64,000 bases of DNA from Streptomyces flavotricini (GCF_020639365.1 NZ_JAINUL010000001.1:5749215-5813214); one strand, 5' to 3'; shown: positions 1 through 8,745, counted from the first letter of the stretch. Program-made: numbers and translations. Notes: a model not told the origin generated them from the sequence alone.

Positions 1-145
1 AGCCGCGCAGCCGCGCCGCGACGCGCCGCGGCCCGGAGGAACGCGGCACCGGGCCGGGCACCCCGGCCGCACCGGCTGCTCCGCCGCCGTGGCCCTCGGA
101 GCGGCCCTCGTCGCCGGACTTCACACGTATCCGCATCGCTGTCAC
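1..145 (-). CDS. Partial CDS, N-terminus only; possible GlnH-like amino-acid-binding lipoprotein by context
   Basis: An open frame starts with GTG at 145 and leaves the window at the left edge, giving 48 residues. The start overlaps the TGA stop of the upstream gene (GTGA, 142-145), and a GGAG sequence lies five bases before it, so translation is probably coupled. The visible N-terminus is hydrophilic and rich in Gly, Ala and Arg (VTAMRIRVKSGDEG...), ending in an Arg-rich stretch that could precede a signal segment beyond the edge. Nothing in these residues names a family. The GlnH suggestion comes only from the upstream gene, which resembles GlnX of the mycobacterial glnX-glnH-pknG operon. 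Confidence 0.5.
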   Translation of the reverse strand, partial: MTAMRIRVKSGDEGRSEGHGGGAAGAAGVPGPVPRSSGPRRVAARLRG

Positions 146-1551
146 CTGTACTCCGAAAGCCGGCGCCCGATGCCGAGCAGTGCCGCCGCCGCGCCGACGA
201 CCGCCAGTGCCGCCGAACCCGTCACCAAACCGCCCAGCGCGCCGAGCCCGCCCCGGGCCGCCCGGGTGAACTCCTTCTGCTCGTGGGCCACGGCCTGCTC
301 CAGGGACGCGTCCACCGTGTCGAACGAGGCCCCACTGCTGTCCTTGTGGTCCTTGTCCCCGATGACCTGGGGCAGAGCGGCCTGGTAGTCCCCGCGCAAG
401 TCGGTCTCCCGGGCCGCCGCGTGCCGCTGCTTCCACTCCTTGACGCCGTCCGCGGCGCGGACCACCGGATCCCGCCCACTGCTGTCGTCGGCCAGCTTCC
501 GCGCCGTCGCCAGACCCGCGTCCAGCTCCTTCATCTCGGCCGTGAAGTCCACGTCGTACTTGTCGGACTTGTTGTCGGCGGCCAGTACGGCGCCCCGCGC
601 GATCAGCGTCAGATTCTCGCTGGCGCGCGCCTGGAGGGAGGCGATCCGCGCGTCGTTGAGCACCTTCAGGGACTCCTGCCCGTCCGCTCGCGCCTCCTCC
701 AGCCCCGACCGGGCGACCGTGTGCCCCACGGCCAGCCACAGCAGCACCACCAGCGAGGCGGCCGTCGCCGCCACGAGCCCGTGGTTGAAGACCCGGTTCG
801 TGCGGCGGTAGTTGCGGCGCTGGGCCCACGCCAGGGCGGCCAGCGCGAGCAGGCCCGTGCCGAGCGAGGCCAGCGGCAGCGCGCGGGCGTCGTCGTAGTC
901 CGTGTAGAGCCGGTCCGTCTCCGCCTCGTACAGCCGCTGCGCGGCGGGCAGCAGCTGGGTGCTCATCCGCTCGTTGGCGTACCGCAGATAGGCGCCGCCC
1001 AGCGGCAGGCCCTGCTTGTTCGTGGCCCGGGCCTGCTCGATCAGTCCCGTGTAGCGCGGCAGCTGTTCGCTCAGCAGCGCGATCTGCTTGCGCGAGTCCT
1101 CGTCCGCGCCGGTGTTCGCGGCCGCGTTCACCAGCAGCTTCGAAGCGTTGGAGATGTCCTTCTCGTACCGCTCGCGGACCTCGCGCGGCTCGTCGCCGCC
1201 GGCCAGGAACCCGCTGGAGGAGGCCGTGTCGGCATCCGCGAGGGAGCGGTAGATGCTCGCCGCGTCCGCGCTCAGCGGCTGGCTGCGGCCCACCACGTCG
1301 TCCGCGGCGCCCACCCGGGCGGAGATCTCCCAGACGGTCACCAGGCCGAACAGCAGCACCAGCGCGGCCAGGACGGCCCCGATGATCCGCAGCCGGCCGG
1401 GCTCGGTGGTGGCGGCGGCGCGCAGCCGCTCCACGCCCTCGGCCCAGGCCGTACCCGGCCGGGCGGGACCCTGCGGCGGCCCCCCGGGCGGACCCGGGGG
1501 CGGCACGGCGACGGCGCCCCCCGGCGCGGGCGCGCGTGATGTGATGGCCAC
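142..1551 (-). CDS. Four-TM sensor-like membrane protein, GlnX-like
   Basis: The product has 469 residues. The GTG at 1551 is chosen because GGGGGAG lies just upstream on the minus strand, whereas the longer frame extends through a neighbouring gene. A Pro/Gly-rich cytoplasmic tail (1-50) is followed by TM1 (about 56-75), an extracytoplasmic helical domain of about 140 residues, TM2 (about 218-236) and TM3 (about 258-277), a second helical domain and TM4 (about 440-460). Two similarly built TM-loop-TM halves fit GlnX, the membrane partner of the aspartate/glutamate-binding GlnH and the kinase PknG in mycobacteria. The four-base overlap with the downstream gene fits that operon order. The family assignment is inference from topology and context, not from a diagnostic motif. 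Confidence 0.75.
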   Translation of the reverse strand: MAITSRAPAPGGAVAVPPPGPPGGPPQGPARPGTAWAEGVERLRAAATTEPGRLRIIGAVLAALVLLFGLVTVWEISARVGAADDVVGRSQPLSADAASIYRSLADADTASSSGFLAGGDEPREVRERYEKDISNASKLLVNAAANTGADEDSRKQIALLSEQLPRYTGLIEQARATNKQGLPLGGAYLRYANERMSTQLLPAAQRLYEAETDRLYTDYDDARALPLASLGTGLLALAALAWAQRRNYRRTNRVFNHGLVAATAASLVVLLWLAVGHTVARSGLEEARADGQESLKVLNDARIASLQARASENLTLIARGAVLAADNKSDKYDVDFTAEMKELDAGLATARKLADDSSGRDPVVRAADGVKEWKQRHAAARETDLRGDYQAALPQVIGDKDHKDSSGASFDTVDASLEQAVAHEQKEFTRAARGGLGALGGLVTGSAALAVVGAAAALLGIGRRLSEYR

Positions 1552-1730
1552 CGTGACCTCCCCCTTGGTCCTCTGTTCCGCAGCAGTATGGCCGTAGTGA
1601 CGGCCAACCACAGCACCCGGTGCCGGATCACGGCGATCCACCCCCCTGGTGCGTGCCGCCCCCACTCCTTCACCGTGAATACGTCTCCACGGCCGCCACG
1701 GTTCCAGACGAGGGGCCTCCCGGGGCGGGT
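1552..1730. other. Intergenic region between sugar operon end and GlnX-like gene
   Basis: These 179 bases separate the stop of the sugar kinase gene from the GlnX-like start and should hold the promoter of the latter, together with its GGGGGAG ribosome-binding site. I see no strong hairpin and no unambiguous promoter hexamer pair. Confidence 0.35.
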
Positions 1731-2750
1731 TCACCCGAAATGGGCACGGAGTTTTCCATGGGCCTCGGGCAGGGCCCCGAGCGCGTCCAGCCCCAGCAGT
1801 CCCGCACCCAGTACGGGCGGTGCCGAGACCACCGACACCCGGGCCCGCGGTGCCCGCCGGGCCAGTCCCGCCGCGATCCGCTCGTCCAACTGCGCGTGAC
1901 CGGCGGTCAGGACGCCGCCGCCGAGCAGCACCGGAGCCTCCTCCTCCAGCAGGTCCAGCCGGGTCAGGGCCACCGAAGCCAGCGCCACCACCTCGTCCGC
2001 CTGCCGCTCCACGAGCGCAGATGCCACCGCATCGCCCGCCGCGGCCACCGAGAACAGCACCGGCACCAGCTCGTGGGTCCGCCCCTGCGGCAGGCTCCCC
2101 AGGTGCAGGGCCTCGATGAGCTCGGCCATCGAGGTGAGCCCGAAATGCCCCGGCAGCGCCGCCGCCAGTTCCGTCGGGCCGCCGCGGCCGTCCTCCGCCC
2201 GCGCCGCCCACCACAGGGCCTCCGCGGCCAGGCCGCCCCCGCCGCCCCAGTCCCCGGAGATCTGCCCGAGGGCCGGGAAGCGGGCCGTGCGCCCGTCGGG
2301 CAGCATCCCCACGCAGTTGATCCCGGCCCCGCACACCACCGCGACCCCCCGCGGCGGCTCGCCCGCGGCCAGCCCGGCGCGCAGGATCGCGAAGGTGTCG
2401 TTGAACACCCGGGTGGCCGAGCCCCAGCCGCGGGCGCCGATCGCCTCCGCGAGCTGCCGCTCCTCCACCGGGAGGTCGGCATTGGCCAGGCACGCCGAGA
2501 CCTGCTCGGCGTACGGCGCCCCGGGCGCGGACAGGGGCGGCGCGGCCGCCTCGACGGCCTCCGCGACCGCCCGCCCCAGGACGTCGACCGCCTCCTCGAC
2601 GCCGGTGCGCGGCGGCTGGAAGCCGCCGGAGCGCCCGGTACCCAGGACCGTGCCGTCCGCGGCGATCAGCGCCACGTCCGTCTTGCTGTTGCCCGCGTCG
2701 ATGGCCAGGACGGCCGGCCGGGCGGGAGGGGCGGGAGGGGTCACGCCCAT
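1731..2750 (-). CDS. N-acetylglucosamine kinase-like ATPase, BadF/BadG/BcrA/BcrD family
   Basis: A 339-residue ASKHA-fold kinase. The N-terminus shows the phosphate-1 loop AIDAGNSKTDVALIAADG (from about residue 14). It is followed by VFNDTFAILRAG, VCGAGINCVG and the phosphate-2-type GDWGGGGGLAAEAL, and by a C-terminal adenosine motif LLGGGVLTAG. This layout is typical of GlcNAc/glucosamine kinases of the BadF-type family. The ATG at 2750 overlaps the 3' end of the GH4 gene by 10 bases, so it is the last gene of the sugar operon and is translationally coupled. It probably phosphorylates the sugar imported by the operon's ABC transporter, or one released from it; the exact sugar cannot be read from sequence. 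Confidence 0.85.
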   Translation of the reverse strand: MGVTPPAPPARPAVLAIDAGNSKTDVALIAADGTVLGTGRSGGFQPPRTGVEEAVDVLGRAVAEAVEAAAPPLSAPGAPYAEQVSACLANADLPVEERQLAEAIGARGWGSATRVFNDTFAILRAGLAAGEPPRGVAVVCGAGINCVGMLPDGRTARFPALGQISGDWGGGGGLAAEALWWAARAEDGRGGPTELAAALPGHFGLTSMAELIEALHLGSLPQGRTHELVPVLFSVAAAGDAVASALVERQADEVVALASVALTRLDLLEEEAPVLLGGGVLTAGHAQLDERIAAGLARRAPRARVSVVSAPPVLGAGLLGLDALGALPEAHGKLRAHFG

Positions 2751-4015
2751 GGCAGGTGCTCCTTGTTGTGCGCGAGGAGACGGTCGGTCAGCCCCTCCGC
2801 GAGGTCGAACTGGCCGACCAGCGGGTGCGCCAGCAGCGCCTTGAAGACCCGCTCGCGACCGCCCCGTACGGCCGCGTCCAGCGCGAGGTCCTCGTACGCC
2901 GTGACGTGCGCGACCAGTCCGGCGTACAGCGGGTCGAGCCGGGGCACGGCCAGCGGCACCGGACCGGACCGGTCCACCCGGGCCTGCACCTCGATCACCG
3001 CGTCGTCCGGGAGGAACGGCAGGGTGCCGTTGTTGAGCGCGTTGACCACCTGCACGGCGGCCGGGCCCGGACCGCCGTCGCCCAGCAGAGCCGCCGCCAG
3101 GTCCACGGCAGCCTCCGAGTAGAAGGCCCCGCCCCGCTTCGCCAGCAGCTCCGGCTTCTCGTCCAGCGCCGGATCGGCGTACAGGGCGAGCAGCTCCCGC
3201 TCCATCGCGGCGACCTCGGCGGCCCGCGAGGGCTTGCCGCCCAGCTCGCGCACCACCGCGTCGTGCGCGTAGAAGTACCGCAGGTAGTACGAGGGCACGA
3301 CGCCCAGGCGGTCGAGCACCGCGCGCGGCAGCCGCAGGTCCTCGGCGACGGCCGCGCCGTGCTCGGCGAGCAGTCCGGGGAGCAGGTCCTCGCCGTCGGG
3401 GCCGCCCTTGCGCACCCCCAGTTCCCAGCTGAGGTGGTTGAGGCCCACGTGGTCCAGGTGGATGTCGGACGGGGACAGGTCCAGCAGCGCGGCGAACTTC
3501 CGCTGGAAGCCGATGGCCACGTTGCACAGCCCGACGGCCTTGTGCCCGGCCCGCAGCAGGGCGCGGGTGACGATCCCGACCGGGTTGGTGAAGTCGATGA
3601 TCCAGGCGTCCGGGTTGGCCCGTCGGACCCGCTCGGCGATGTCCAGCACCACCGGAACCGTCCGCAGCGCCTTGGCGAGACCCCCGGCGCCCGTGGTCTC
3701 CTGTCCCACGCAGCCGCACTCCAGAGGCCAGGTCTCGTCCTGGAGCCGGGCCGCCTGCCCGCCGATGCGCAGCTGGAGCAGGACTGCGTCGGCCCCCTCG
3801 ACGCCCGCGTCGAGATCGGCGGTGGTGGTGACCCGCCCGGGGTGCCCCTGCTTGGCGAAGATCCGCCGGGCCAGCGCGCCGATCAGCTCCAGCCGATCGG
3901 TGGCGGGGTCGATCAGCACCAGCTCGCCGATCGGCAGGGTGTCGCGCAGCCGGGCGAAGCCGTCGATCAACTCGGGCGTGTAGGTGGAACCGCCGCCCAC
4001 CACTGCGAGTTTCAT
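2741..4015 (-). CDS. GH4 family 6-phospho-beta-glucosidase
   Basis: A 424-residue NAD- and metal-dependent glycosidase of GH4. The dinucleotide-binding start VVGGGSTYTPELIDGF and the metal/substrate motifs CNVAIGFQRKF and VGLNHLSW are intact, as is INPV-like DFTNPVGI. These enzymes act by oxidation at C3 and elimination and normally cleave phosphorylated disaccharides. The ATG at 4015 has AAAGG nine bases upstream; an in-frame GTG at 4021 is too close to that site. The start follows the permease stop by five bases. The partner uptake system is ABC rather than PTS, so a kinase would have to make the 6-phosphate, which fits the BadF-type kinase gene that overlaps its end. Confidence 0.9.
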   Translation of the reverse strand: MKLAVVGGGSTYTPELIDGFARLRDTLPIGELVLIDPATDRLELIGALARRIFAKQGHPGRVTTTADLDAGVEGADAVLLQLRIGGQAARLQDETWPLECGCVGQETTGAGGLAKALRTVPVVLDIAERVRRANPDAWIIDFTNPVGIVTRALLRAGHKAVGLCNVAIGFQRKFAALLDLSPSDIHLDHVGLNHLSWELGVRKGGPDGEDLLPGLLAEHGAAVAEDLRLPRAVLDRLGVVPSYYLRYFYAHDAVVRELGGKPSRAAEVAAMERELLALYADPALDEKPELLAKRGGAFYSEAAVDLAAALLGDGGPGPAAVQVVNALNNGTLPFLPDDAVIEVQARVDRSGPVPLAVPRLDPLYAGLVAHVTAYEDLALDAAVRGGRERVFKALLAHPLVGQFDLAEGLTDRLLAHNKEHLPWA

Positions 4016-4020
4016 GGTCA

Positions 4021-4950
4021 CTAGCCTTTCACTCCCGTCAGGGTGACGCCCTCGACGAACGCCTTCTGGGCGAAGAAGAAGAGGACGATCACCGGTGCCA
4101 TGACCAGCACGGTCGCGGCCATGGTGAGGTTCCAGTTGGTGTGGTGCGCGCCCTTGAAGGACTCCAGTCCGTAACTGAGGGTCCAGGCGGCGGGGTTGTC
4201 CGAGGCGTAGATCTGCGGGCCGAAGTAGTCGTTCCAGGCGCAGAAGAACTGGAACAGCGCGACGGCGGCGATCCCCGGCTTGGCCATCGGCAGGACGACG
4301 CGCAGCAGGGTGCGGACCTCGCCGCAGCCGTCGACCTTGGCCGCGTCCAGGTACTCGTCGGGGATGGTCAGCAGGAACTGGCGGAGCAGGAAGATCGAGA
4401 ACGCGTCGCCGAACGCCATCGGGATGATCAGCGGCCACAGCGTGCCGGACAGGTCCAGCTGCTTGGCCCAGAACAGGTACATCGGGATGACCACCACCTG
4501 CGGCGGCAGCATCATCATGGCGATCACCAGCAGCAGCGACAGCCGCCGCCCGCGGAAGCGGAACTTGGCGAGCGCGTACGCCACGGGCACCGAGGAGACC
4601 ACGGTCAGCAGTGTGCCCAGCCCCGCGTACAGCAGGGTGTTGCGCCACCAGGTCAGGAATCCCGGGGTGTTCCACACCTTGGCGTAGTTGCCCCACTCCC
4701 AGGTGTCGGGCACCAGGTCGCGGGTCAGCGCCTGCTGGTCGCTCATCAGGGAGGTCAGGAAGAGGAAGACGAACGGGAGGACGAAGAACAGGGCGGCGGC
4801 GACGCCGAGGGCGTGCACGCCGATCCAGTGCAGGAGGGCCCTGCGGTCGGCGCCGCCGGCCCGGTCCGGTCCGGCCGTTCCCGCGGCCGCCCCGGGGTCC
4901 CGCGGGGCCGCGGCGGCCTTCGTGTGGGTCAGTTGGGCCATCTCAGTCAC
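4021..4950 (-). CDS. Carbohydrate ABC transporter permease, MalG type
   Basis: The 309-residue protein has an Ala-rich cytoplasmic leader and six predicted membrane helices (first about 49-70). The EAA loop, seen as EYLDAAKVDGCGEVRTLLRVVLP, is the contact site for the transporter ATPase. The C-terminal FVEGVTLTGVKG is typical of the CUT1 MalG/DasC group. It overlaps the first permease gene by eight bases. No ATPase gene lies in the operon; in Streptomyces such CUT1 systems commonly share the multitasking ATPase MsiK encoded elsewhere. Confidence 0.92.
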   Translation of the reverse strand: MTEMAQLTHTKAAAAPRDPGAAAGTAGPDRAGGADRRALLHWIGVHALGVAAALFFVLPFVFLFLTSLMSDQQALTRDLVPDTWEWGNYAKVWNTPGFLTWWRNTLLYAGLGTLLTVVSSVPVAYALAKFRFRGRRLSLLLVIAMMMLPPQVVVIPMYLFWAKQLDLSGTLWPLIIPMAFGDAFSIFLLRQFLLTIPDEYLDAAKVDGCGEVRTLLRVVLPMAKPGIAAVALFQFFCAWNDYFGPQIYASDNPAAWTLSYGLESFKGAHHTNWNLTMAATVLVMAPVIVLFFFAQKAFVEGVTLTGVKG

Positions 4951-5941
4951 CTGCTCCGATCAGCCCGCCACGGCGCCGCATCAGCAGTGCGGTGCAGGCC
5001 ATGGAGAGGGCGAAGAGGACCAGCGCGACGACGCAGGCGGTGCCGTAGTCGAAGCGCTGGAAGCCGACGTTGTAGACGACCTGGGGGAGGGTCAGCGTGG
5101 ACTTGTCGGGGTAGCCCGGCTCGAACTGCTGGCCCGAGCCGCCGATGACGCCCGCGGCGACCTTCCCCGCCACCAGGGGCTGCGTGTAGTACTGCATGGC
5201 CTGGATGACCCCGGTGACCACCGCGAAGAGGATGATCGGCGAGATGTTCGGCAGGGTGATGTGCCGGAACCGCGCCCAGGCGCCCGCCCCGTCCAGCTCG
5301 GCCGCCTCGTACTGCTCCTTCGGTACGTCGAGCAGCGCGGCCATGAAGATGACCATCAGGTCGCCGACCCCCCACACCGCGAGGACGGTGAGGGCGGGCT
5401 TGGACCAGTCGGCGTCGGTGAACCAGCCCGGGGCGGGCAGGCCGACCGCCTCCAGCAGGGTGTTGACCGGGCCGGTGCCGGGGTTGAGCAGGAAGACGAA
5501 GGCCAGGGTCGCGGCGACCGGCGGGGCGAGGTAAGGCAGGTAGAAGAGGGTCCGGAAGACCCCCGCCGCCGTCTTGATCTTGGTGATGAGGAGGCCGACG
5601 CCGAGGCCGAAGACGACCCGGCAGGCGACCATCACCACGACCAGCCACAGGGTGTTGCGCATGGCCGGCCAGAAGAGCGGATAGTCCGTGAAGACGTAGG
5701 TCCAGTTGTCGAGGCCGTTGAAGACGGGCGGGCGGAAGCCGTCGTACTTCGTGAAGGAGAAGTACACGGTGGACAGGAGCGGGTACGCGAAGAAGACGGC
5801 GAACCCGATCAGCCAGGGCGACATGAAGGCCGCGGTGCGCAGGGCGGCCCGCCGGCGCTTCGCCCGCAGCGGGGGCGCGACGGGGCCGGGGCCGGTGGTG
5901 ATGCCGGTTGCGATGCCGGAGCTGGTGCCGGTGCTGGTCAT
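4943..5941 (-). CDS. Carbohydrate ABC transporter permease, MalF type
   Basis: The 332-residue membrane protein starts six bases after the binding-protein stop. A Thr/Gly-rich leader is followed by six or more helices, beginning with LIGFAVFFAYPLLSTVYFSF near residue 40. The EAA loop reads EQYEAAELDGAGAWARFRHI. The pairing with the downstream MalG-type permease makes a CUT1 sugar importer. Length and layout are normal for the family. Confidence 0.92.
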   Translation of the reverse strand: MTSTGTSSGIATGITTGPGPVAPPLRAKRRRAALRTAAFMSPWLIGFAVFFAYPLLSTVYFSFTKYDGFRPPVFNGLDNWTYVFTDYPLFWPAMRNTLWLVVVMVACRVVFGLGVGLLITKIKTAAGVFRTLFYLPYLAPPVAATLAFVFLLNPGTGPVNTLLEAVGLPAPGWFTDADWSKPALTVLAVWGVGDLMVIFMAALLDVPKEQYEAAELDGAGAWARFRHITLPNISPIILFAVVTGVIQAMQYYTQPLVAGKVAAGVIGGSGQQFEPGYPDKSTLTLPQVVYNVGFQRFDYGTACVVALVLFALSMACTALLMRRRGGLIGAGD

Positions 5942-5947
5942 CGGGGG

Positions 5948-7282
5948 CTACTTCGCCTTCGCGATGTCCGTGTCGATCTGCCGGCCGGTCTTGGCGAGGC
6001 CGGCCGGGATGTCGGCGACGTCGCCCTTCTCGACCGCGTACGCGAGGTCCTGGAAGGTCAGCTGGTAGGTGCCGCCGTCGGCCTGGGCCGGGGTGGTGCT
6101 CGACTTCGGGTGCCGGGCGATGTCGAGGAAGGTCTTGAACTCCGGGGTGACCTGTAGGTCCGGGGACTCCAGGGCCGCCAGGGTGGAGGGCACGTTGTGG
6201 ATGGCGTTGGCGAAGGCCACGACCGCCTCCGTGTCGGTGGTCATGTACTTCACCAGCTCCCAGGCCGCGTTCTGCTTCTTGCTGCCCGAGGCGATGCCCA
6301 TGATCGTGCCGGAGAGGTAGCCCTTGCCGTAGTCGGCGGCCTGGTCGTCCGGCACCGGCAGCGGCGCGGTGCCGATCTCGAAGGTGACCCCGGCCTCCTT
6401 GGCCATCGAGGCCCGCCACTCGCCGTCGATCTGCATGACGACCTGGCCCTTGTGGAAGGGGTGTTCGGCGCTCCACTCGTCGCCGAAGGTGTTGCGGAAC
6501 TTCTCCAGCTTCTCGTAGCCGCCGAGCTTGGCCACCAGGTCCTTCTGCGCCGTCAGCATGCTCGCGAACGCCGGGTCCTTGGCCAGGTTCGACTTGCCGT
6601 CGGCGTCGAAGTACTTCGGGCTCCACTGCGCGGCCAGGCGCGCGGGGGTGGTCTCGTAGCCGTGGTAGGTCGGCATGATGCCGACCTGGGTGTACGAGTC
6701 CCCGTCGGGCTTGGTGAGCTTCTGCGCGACCTCGACGAACTGGCTCCACGTCCGCGGCGGTTCGGTGATGCCCGCGGCCTTGAAGGCGTCCTTGTTGTAG
6801 ACGAGGCCGTAGGCGTCGTTCAGCAGTGGCAGGGTGCACTGGTTGCCGTTGAACTGGGTGTAGTCCAGCAGGGTCTTGGGGAAGACCTTCGTCTTGTCTA
6901 TGCCGGCCTTCCGGAGGAAGGGGTTCAGGTCGCTGAAGGCACCGGAGTTGCAGAACTTGCCGACGCTGTCGGTGGTGAACGAGGAGACCACGTCGGGGGC
7001 CTTGTCCCCGCCGGCGCGGAGCGCCTGGTTGATCTTGTCGTCGGTCATGTTGCCCGTGACCTTGACCTTGATGTTCGGGTGCGCCTTCTCGAACCGGGCG
7101 ATGTTCTCCTCGATCGCCTTGGCCTCGCTCGGCGCGGACCAGCCGTGCCAGAAGTTGAGCGTGACCTCCTGGTTCGGGTCGTCGGAGGCCGCGGTGCCGC
7201 TCTGGCCCGTACACGCGGTGGCGAGGACGGACAGCGCGGCGACGGCGGTGGCCGCGGCGGTCAGACGGCGGGTTCTGGGCAT
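5948..7282 (-). CDS. Sugar-binding lipoprotein of the CUT1 ABC importer
   Basis: The 444-residue protein begins with a lipoprotein signal peptide: RTRR charges, a hydrophobic run and the lipobox VLATACTG with the modifiable Cys near residue 22. The mature part has the extracellular solute-binding family 1 look, including LNFWHGWSAP, VTGNMTDDKINQAL and a YGLVYNKDAFKAAG segment near one third of the length. It is the first structural gene of the importer, 143 bases downstream of the ROK repressor. The ATG at 7282 follows GAGAGCGAG. Substrate is unknown; GH4 and a BadF kinase in the operon point to a disaccharide or amino-sugar. Confidence 0.92.
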   Translation of the reverse strand: MPRTRRLTAAATAVAALSVLATACTGQSGTAASDDPNQEVTLNFWHGWSAPSEAKAIEENIARFEKAHPNIKVKVTGNMTDDKINQALRAGGDKAPDVVSSFTTDSVGKFCNSGAFSDLNPFLRKAGIDKTKVFPKTLLDYTQFNGNQCTLPLLNDAYGLVYNKDAFKAAGITEPPRTWSQFVEVAQKLTKPDGDSYTQVGIMPTYHGYETTPARLAAQWSPKYFDADGKSNLAKDPAFASMLTAQKDLVAKLGGYEKLEKFRNTFGDEWSAEHPFHKGQVVMQIDGEWRASMAKEAGVTFEIGTAPLPVPDDQAADYGKGYLSGTIMGIASGSKKQNAAWELVKYMTTDTEAVVAFANAIHNVPSTLAALESPDLQVTPEFKTFLDIARHPKSSTTPAQADGGTYQLTFQDLAYAVEKGDVADIPAGLAKTGRQIDTDIAKAK

Positions 7283-7365
7283 GGCGGGGCTCGCTCTCTG
7301 CGGGAGGAACTTCCGGGACGGGTGCCAGGGGGTGCGACGAGGGGTGCGGCGGGGGTGGTGACGGG

Positions 7366-7407
7366 GTGCTGGTGGTGCCGGTGGTCCGGTGGTCCGGTGG
7401 TGCCGGT
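7366..7407. repeat. GGTGGTCC/GGTGGTGCC short tandem repeats before the sugar-binding gene
   Basis: The stretch reads as repeated ggtggtgcc / ggtggtcc units (about five copies, imperfect) in the gap between the ROK gene and the binding-protein gene. It is a low-complexity repeat likely to vary by slippage; a regulatory role is possible but unproven. Confidence 0.6.
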
Positions 7408-7425
7408 TCTGCGGGGGTGGGGCGG

Positions 7426-8643
7426 TCAGCGGCGCGAGGTGTCGAAGACCTCGTCGCGGGTGGCGGCGAGGGCGCTCTCCAGCGCGCCGCGCAGTACGGG
7501 CCGGTCGCACACGGTGCCGGAGACCAGGCGCGGGCGGGAGGGGGCGAGATCGGCGAGCTCGGCCTCGACGAGCTCGCGCAGCACGTCCCCGCCGGCGGCG
7601 GTCACCGCGCCGGACAGGACCACGATCTCCGGGTCCAGTACGGCGACCAGCGAGGCGATCCCGGTGGCCAGGGCGGTGGCGTACCGCTGGAGGAGCAGCA
7701 GGTTCGCCCCCTCGGGATGCTCGGCGGCCTCCGCCAGCAGCGCGACCGCCGCGGCGACGGGCGTGGCCGCCGGCCCGGAGGAGGGGCCGGGTGGTGCCCC
7801 GATGCCCAGCGCGGCGGCCATCCCGGGCACCACCTGGACGCCGGCCAGTTCCTGGTAGCCGCCCGAGTTGACCCGGGTGACCTGCCGGACCAGGGGGTGG
7901 CCCGGTACGGGCAGGAAGCCGACCTCCCCCGCGCCGCCGGTCCAGCCGCGGTGCAGCCGGCCGCCGAGCACCAGGGCGGCGCCGAGCCCCTCCTCGTTCC
8001 ACAGCAGGACGAAGTCCCCGTGGCCGCGGGCCGCGCCGAGCCGCTGCTCGGCGACCGCGGCCAGGTTCACGTCGTTCTCGTACCCGACCGGCATCGGCAG
8101 GGCCGCCGCCAGCTCCTCCAGGAGGGTGGGGGAGTGCCAGCCGGGCAGGTGGTCGGCGTAGCGCAGGGCCCCGGTGCGCGGGTCGAAGGAGCCCGGGGTG
8201 GCGATGACGACGCGGTGGATGTCGCAGCGCCGCAGCCCGGCCCGCTCGACGGCCCCGCCGAGGGCCCGGGTGACCCGGTCGACGGCCCCGGTGCCCTCGG
8301 CGTACGGGAGCTCGTGGCTGCCGATCACCTCGCCGGTGAGGTCGGCGACGGCCGCGACGATCCCGCTCGGGGTGACGTCCAGTCCGGCGACGTGGGCGGC
8401 GCGCGGGTTGACCCCGTACAGCTGGGCGTTGGGACCGGGGCGGCCGCCCGCGGTGCCGGAGGCCACGACCAGCCCGGCGGCTTCGAGGCGGGCCAGCAGC
8501 TGGGAGGCGGTGGGCTTGGAGAGCCCGGTGAGCCGGCCGATCCGGGTCCGGGACAGGGGCCCGTGCTCCAGCAGCAGGTCCAGCGCGGCGCGGTCGTTCA
8601 TGACGCGCAGCAGGCTGGGGGTACCCGGGGTGGTGCCGGTCAT
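7426..8643 (-). CDS. ROK family transcriptional repressor of the sugar operon
   Basis: The 405-residue protein has an N-terminal winged helix-turn-helix (GPLSRTRIGRLTGLSKPTAS, about 28-48) followed by a ROK-type ASKHA sugar-binding domain (GLDVTPSGIVAAVADL, VIATPGSFDPRTG). The Cys cluster that binds zinc in ROK kinases is absent near GGAGEVGFLPVPGHP, so it is probably a sugar-sensing regulator and not a kinase. It lies upstream of, and in the same direction as, the binding-protein gene. A palindrome matching ROK operators overlaps its own promoter (8709-8725), so autorepression is likely. The inducer is probably the imported sugar or its phosphate. Confidence 0.92.
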   Translation of the reverse strand: MTGTTPGTPSLLRVMNDRAALDLLLEHGPLSRTRIGRLTGLSKPTASQLLARLEAAGLVVASGTAGGRPGPNAQLYGVNPRAAHVAGLDVTPSGIVAAVADLTGEVIGSHELPYAEGTGAVDRVTRALGGAVERAGLRRCDIHRVVIATPGSFDPRTGALRYADHLPGWHSPTLLEELAAALPMPVGYENDVNLAAVAEQRLGAARGHGDFVLLWNEEGLGAALVLGGRLHRGWTGGAGEVGFLPVPGHPLVRQVTRVNSGGYQELAGVQVVPGMAAALGIGAPPGPSSGPAATPVAAAVALLAEAAEHPEGANLLLLQRYATALATGIASLVAVLDPEIVVLSGAVTAAGGDVLRELVEAELADLAPSRPRLVSGTVCDRPVLRGALESALAATRDEVFDTSRR

Positions 8644-8708
8644 GGGCGCTCTCCGTCATCGGCTCAGTCGACGGCTCCGTCATCGGAGCACGTGGCCGTC
8701 AGGAACTG

Positions 8709-8725
8709 TTAGGTAAGTTTCCTAT
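8709..8725. promoter_or_regulatory. ROK operator palindrome
   Basis: TTAGGTAAGTTTCCTAT is a near-perfect inverted repeat around one central base (six of eight positions pair). It resembles the TTAGGAAA-type boxes known for Streptomyces ROK regulators such as CsnR. It sits just downstream of a TTGACA -35 element on the minus strand, over the expected -10, which fits repression of the ROK gene. Confidence 0.75.
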
Positions 8726-8739
8726 CGGCGTTTGAGCTG

Positions 8740-8745
8740 TGTCAA
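8740..8745 (-). promoter_or_regulatory. -35 element of the ROK gene promoter
   Basis: On the minus strand this reads TTGACA, the consensus -35. A GAAACT sequence about 18 bases downstream can serve as the -10 and lies inside the ROK operator. Confidence 0.6.

Noticed and set aside
142-2493. A very long minus-strand frame (783 codons) through the first genes
   Set aside because: Only its last 469 codons (from GTG 1551) are a protein; upstream codons cross the kinase gene and lack a start signal.
7303-7320. GGAACTTCC palindrome before the sugar-binding gene as a second ROK operator
   Set aside because: Only the core resembles the ROK box and the flanking TTAGG/CCTA are missing; kept only as a weak possibility.
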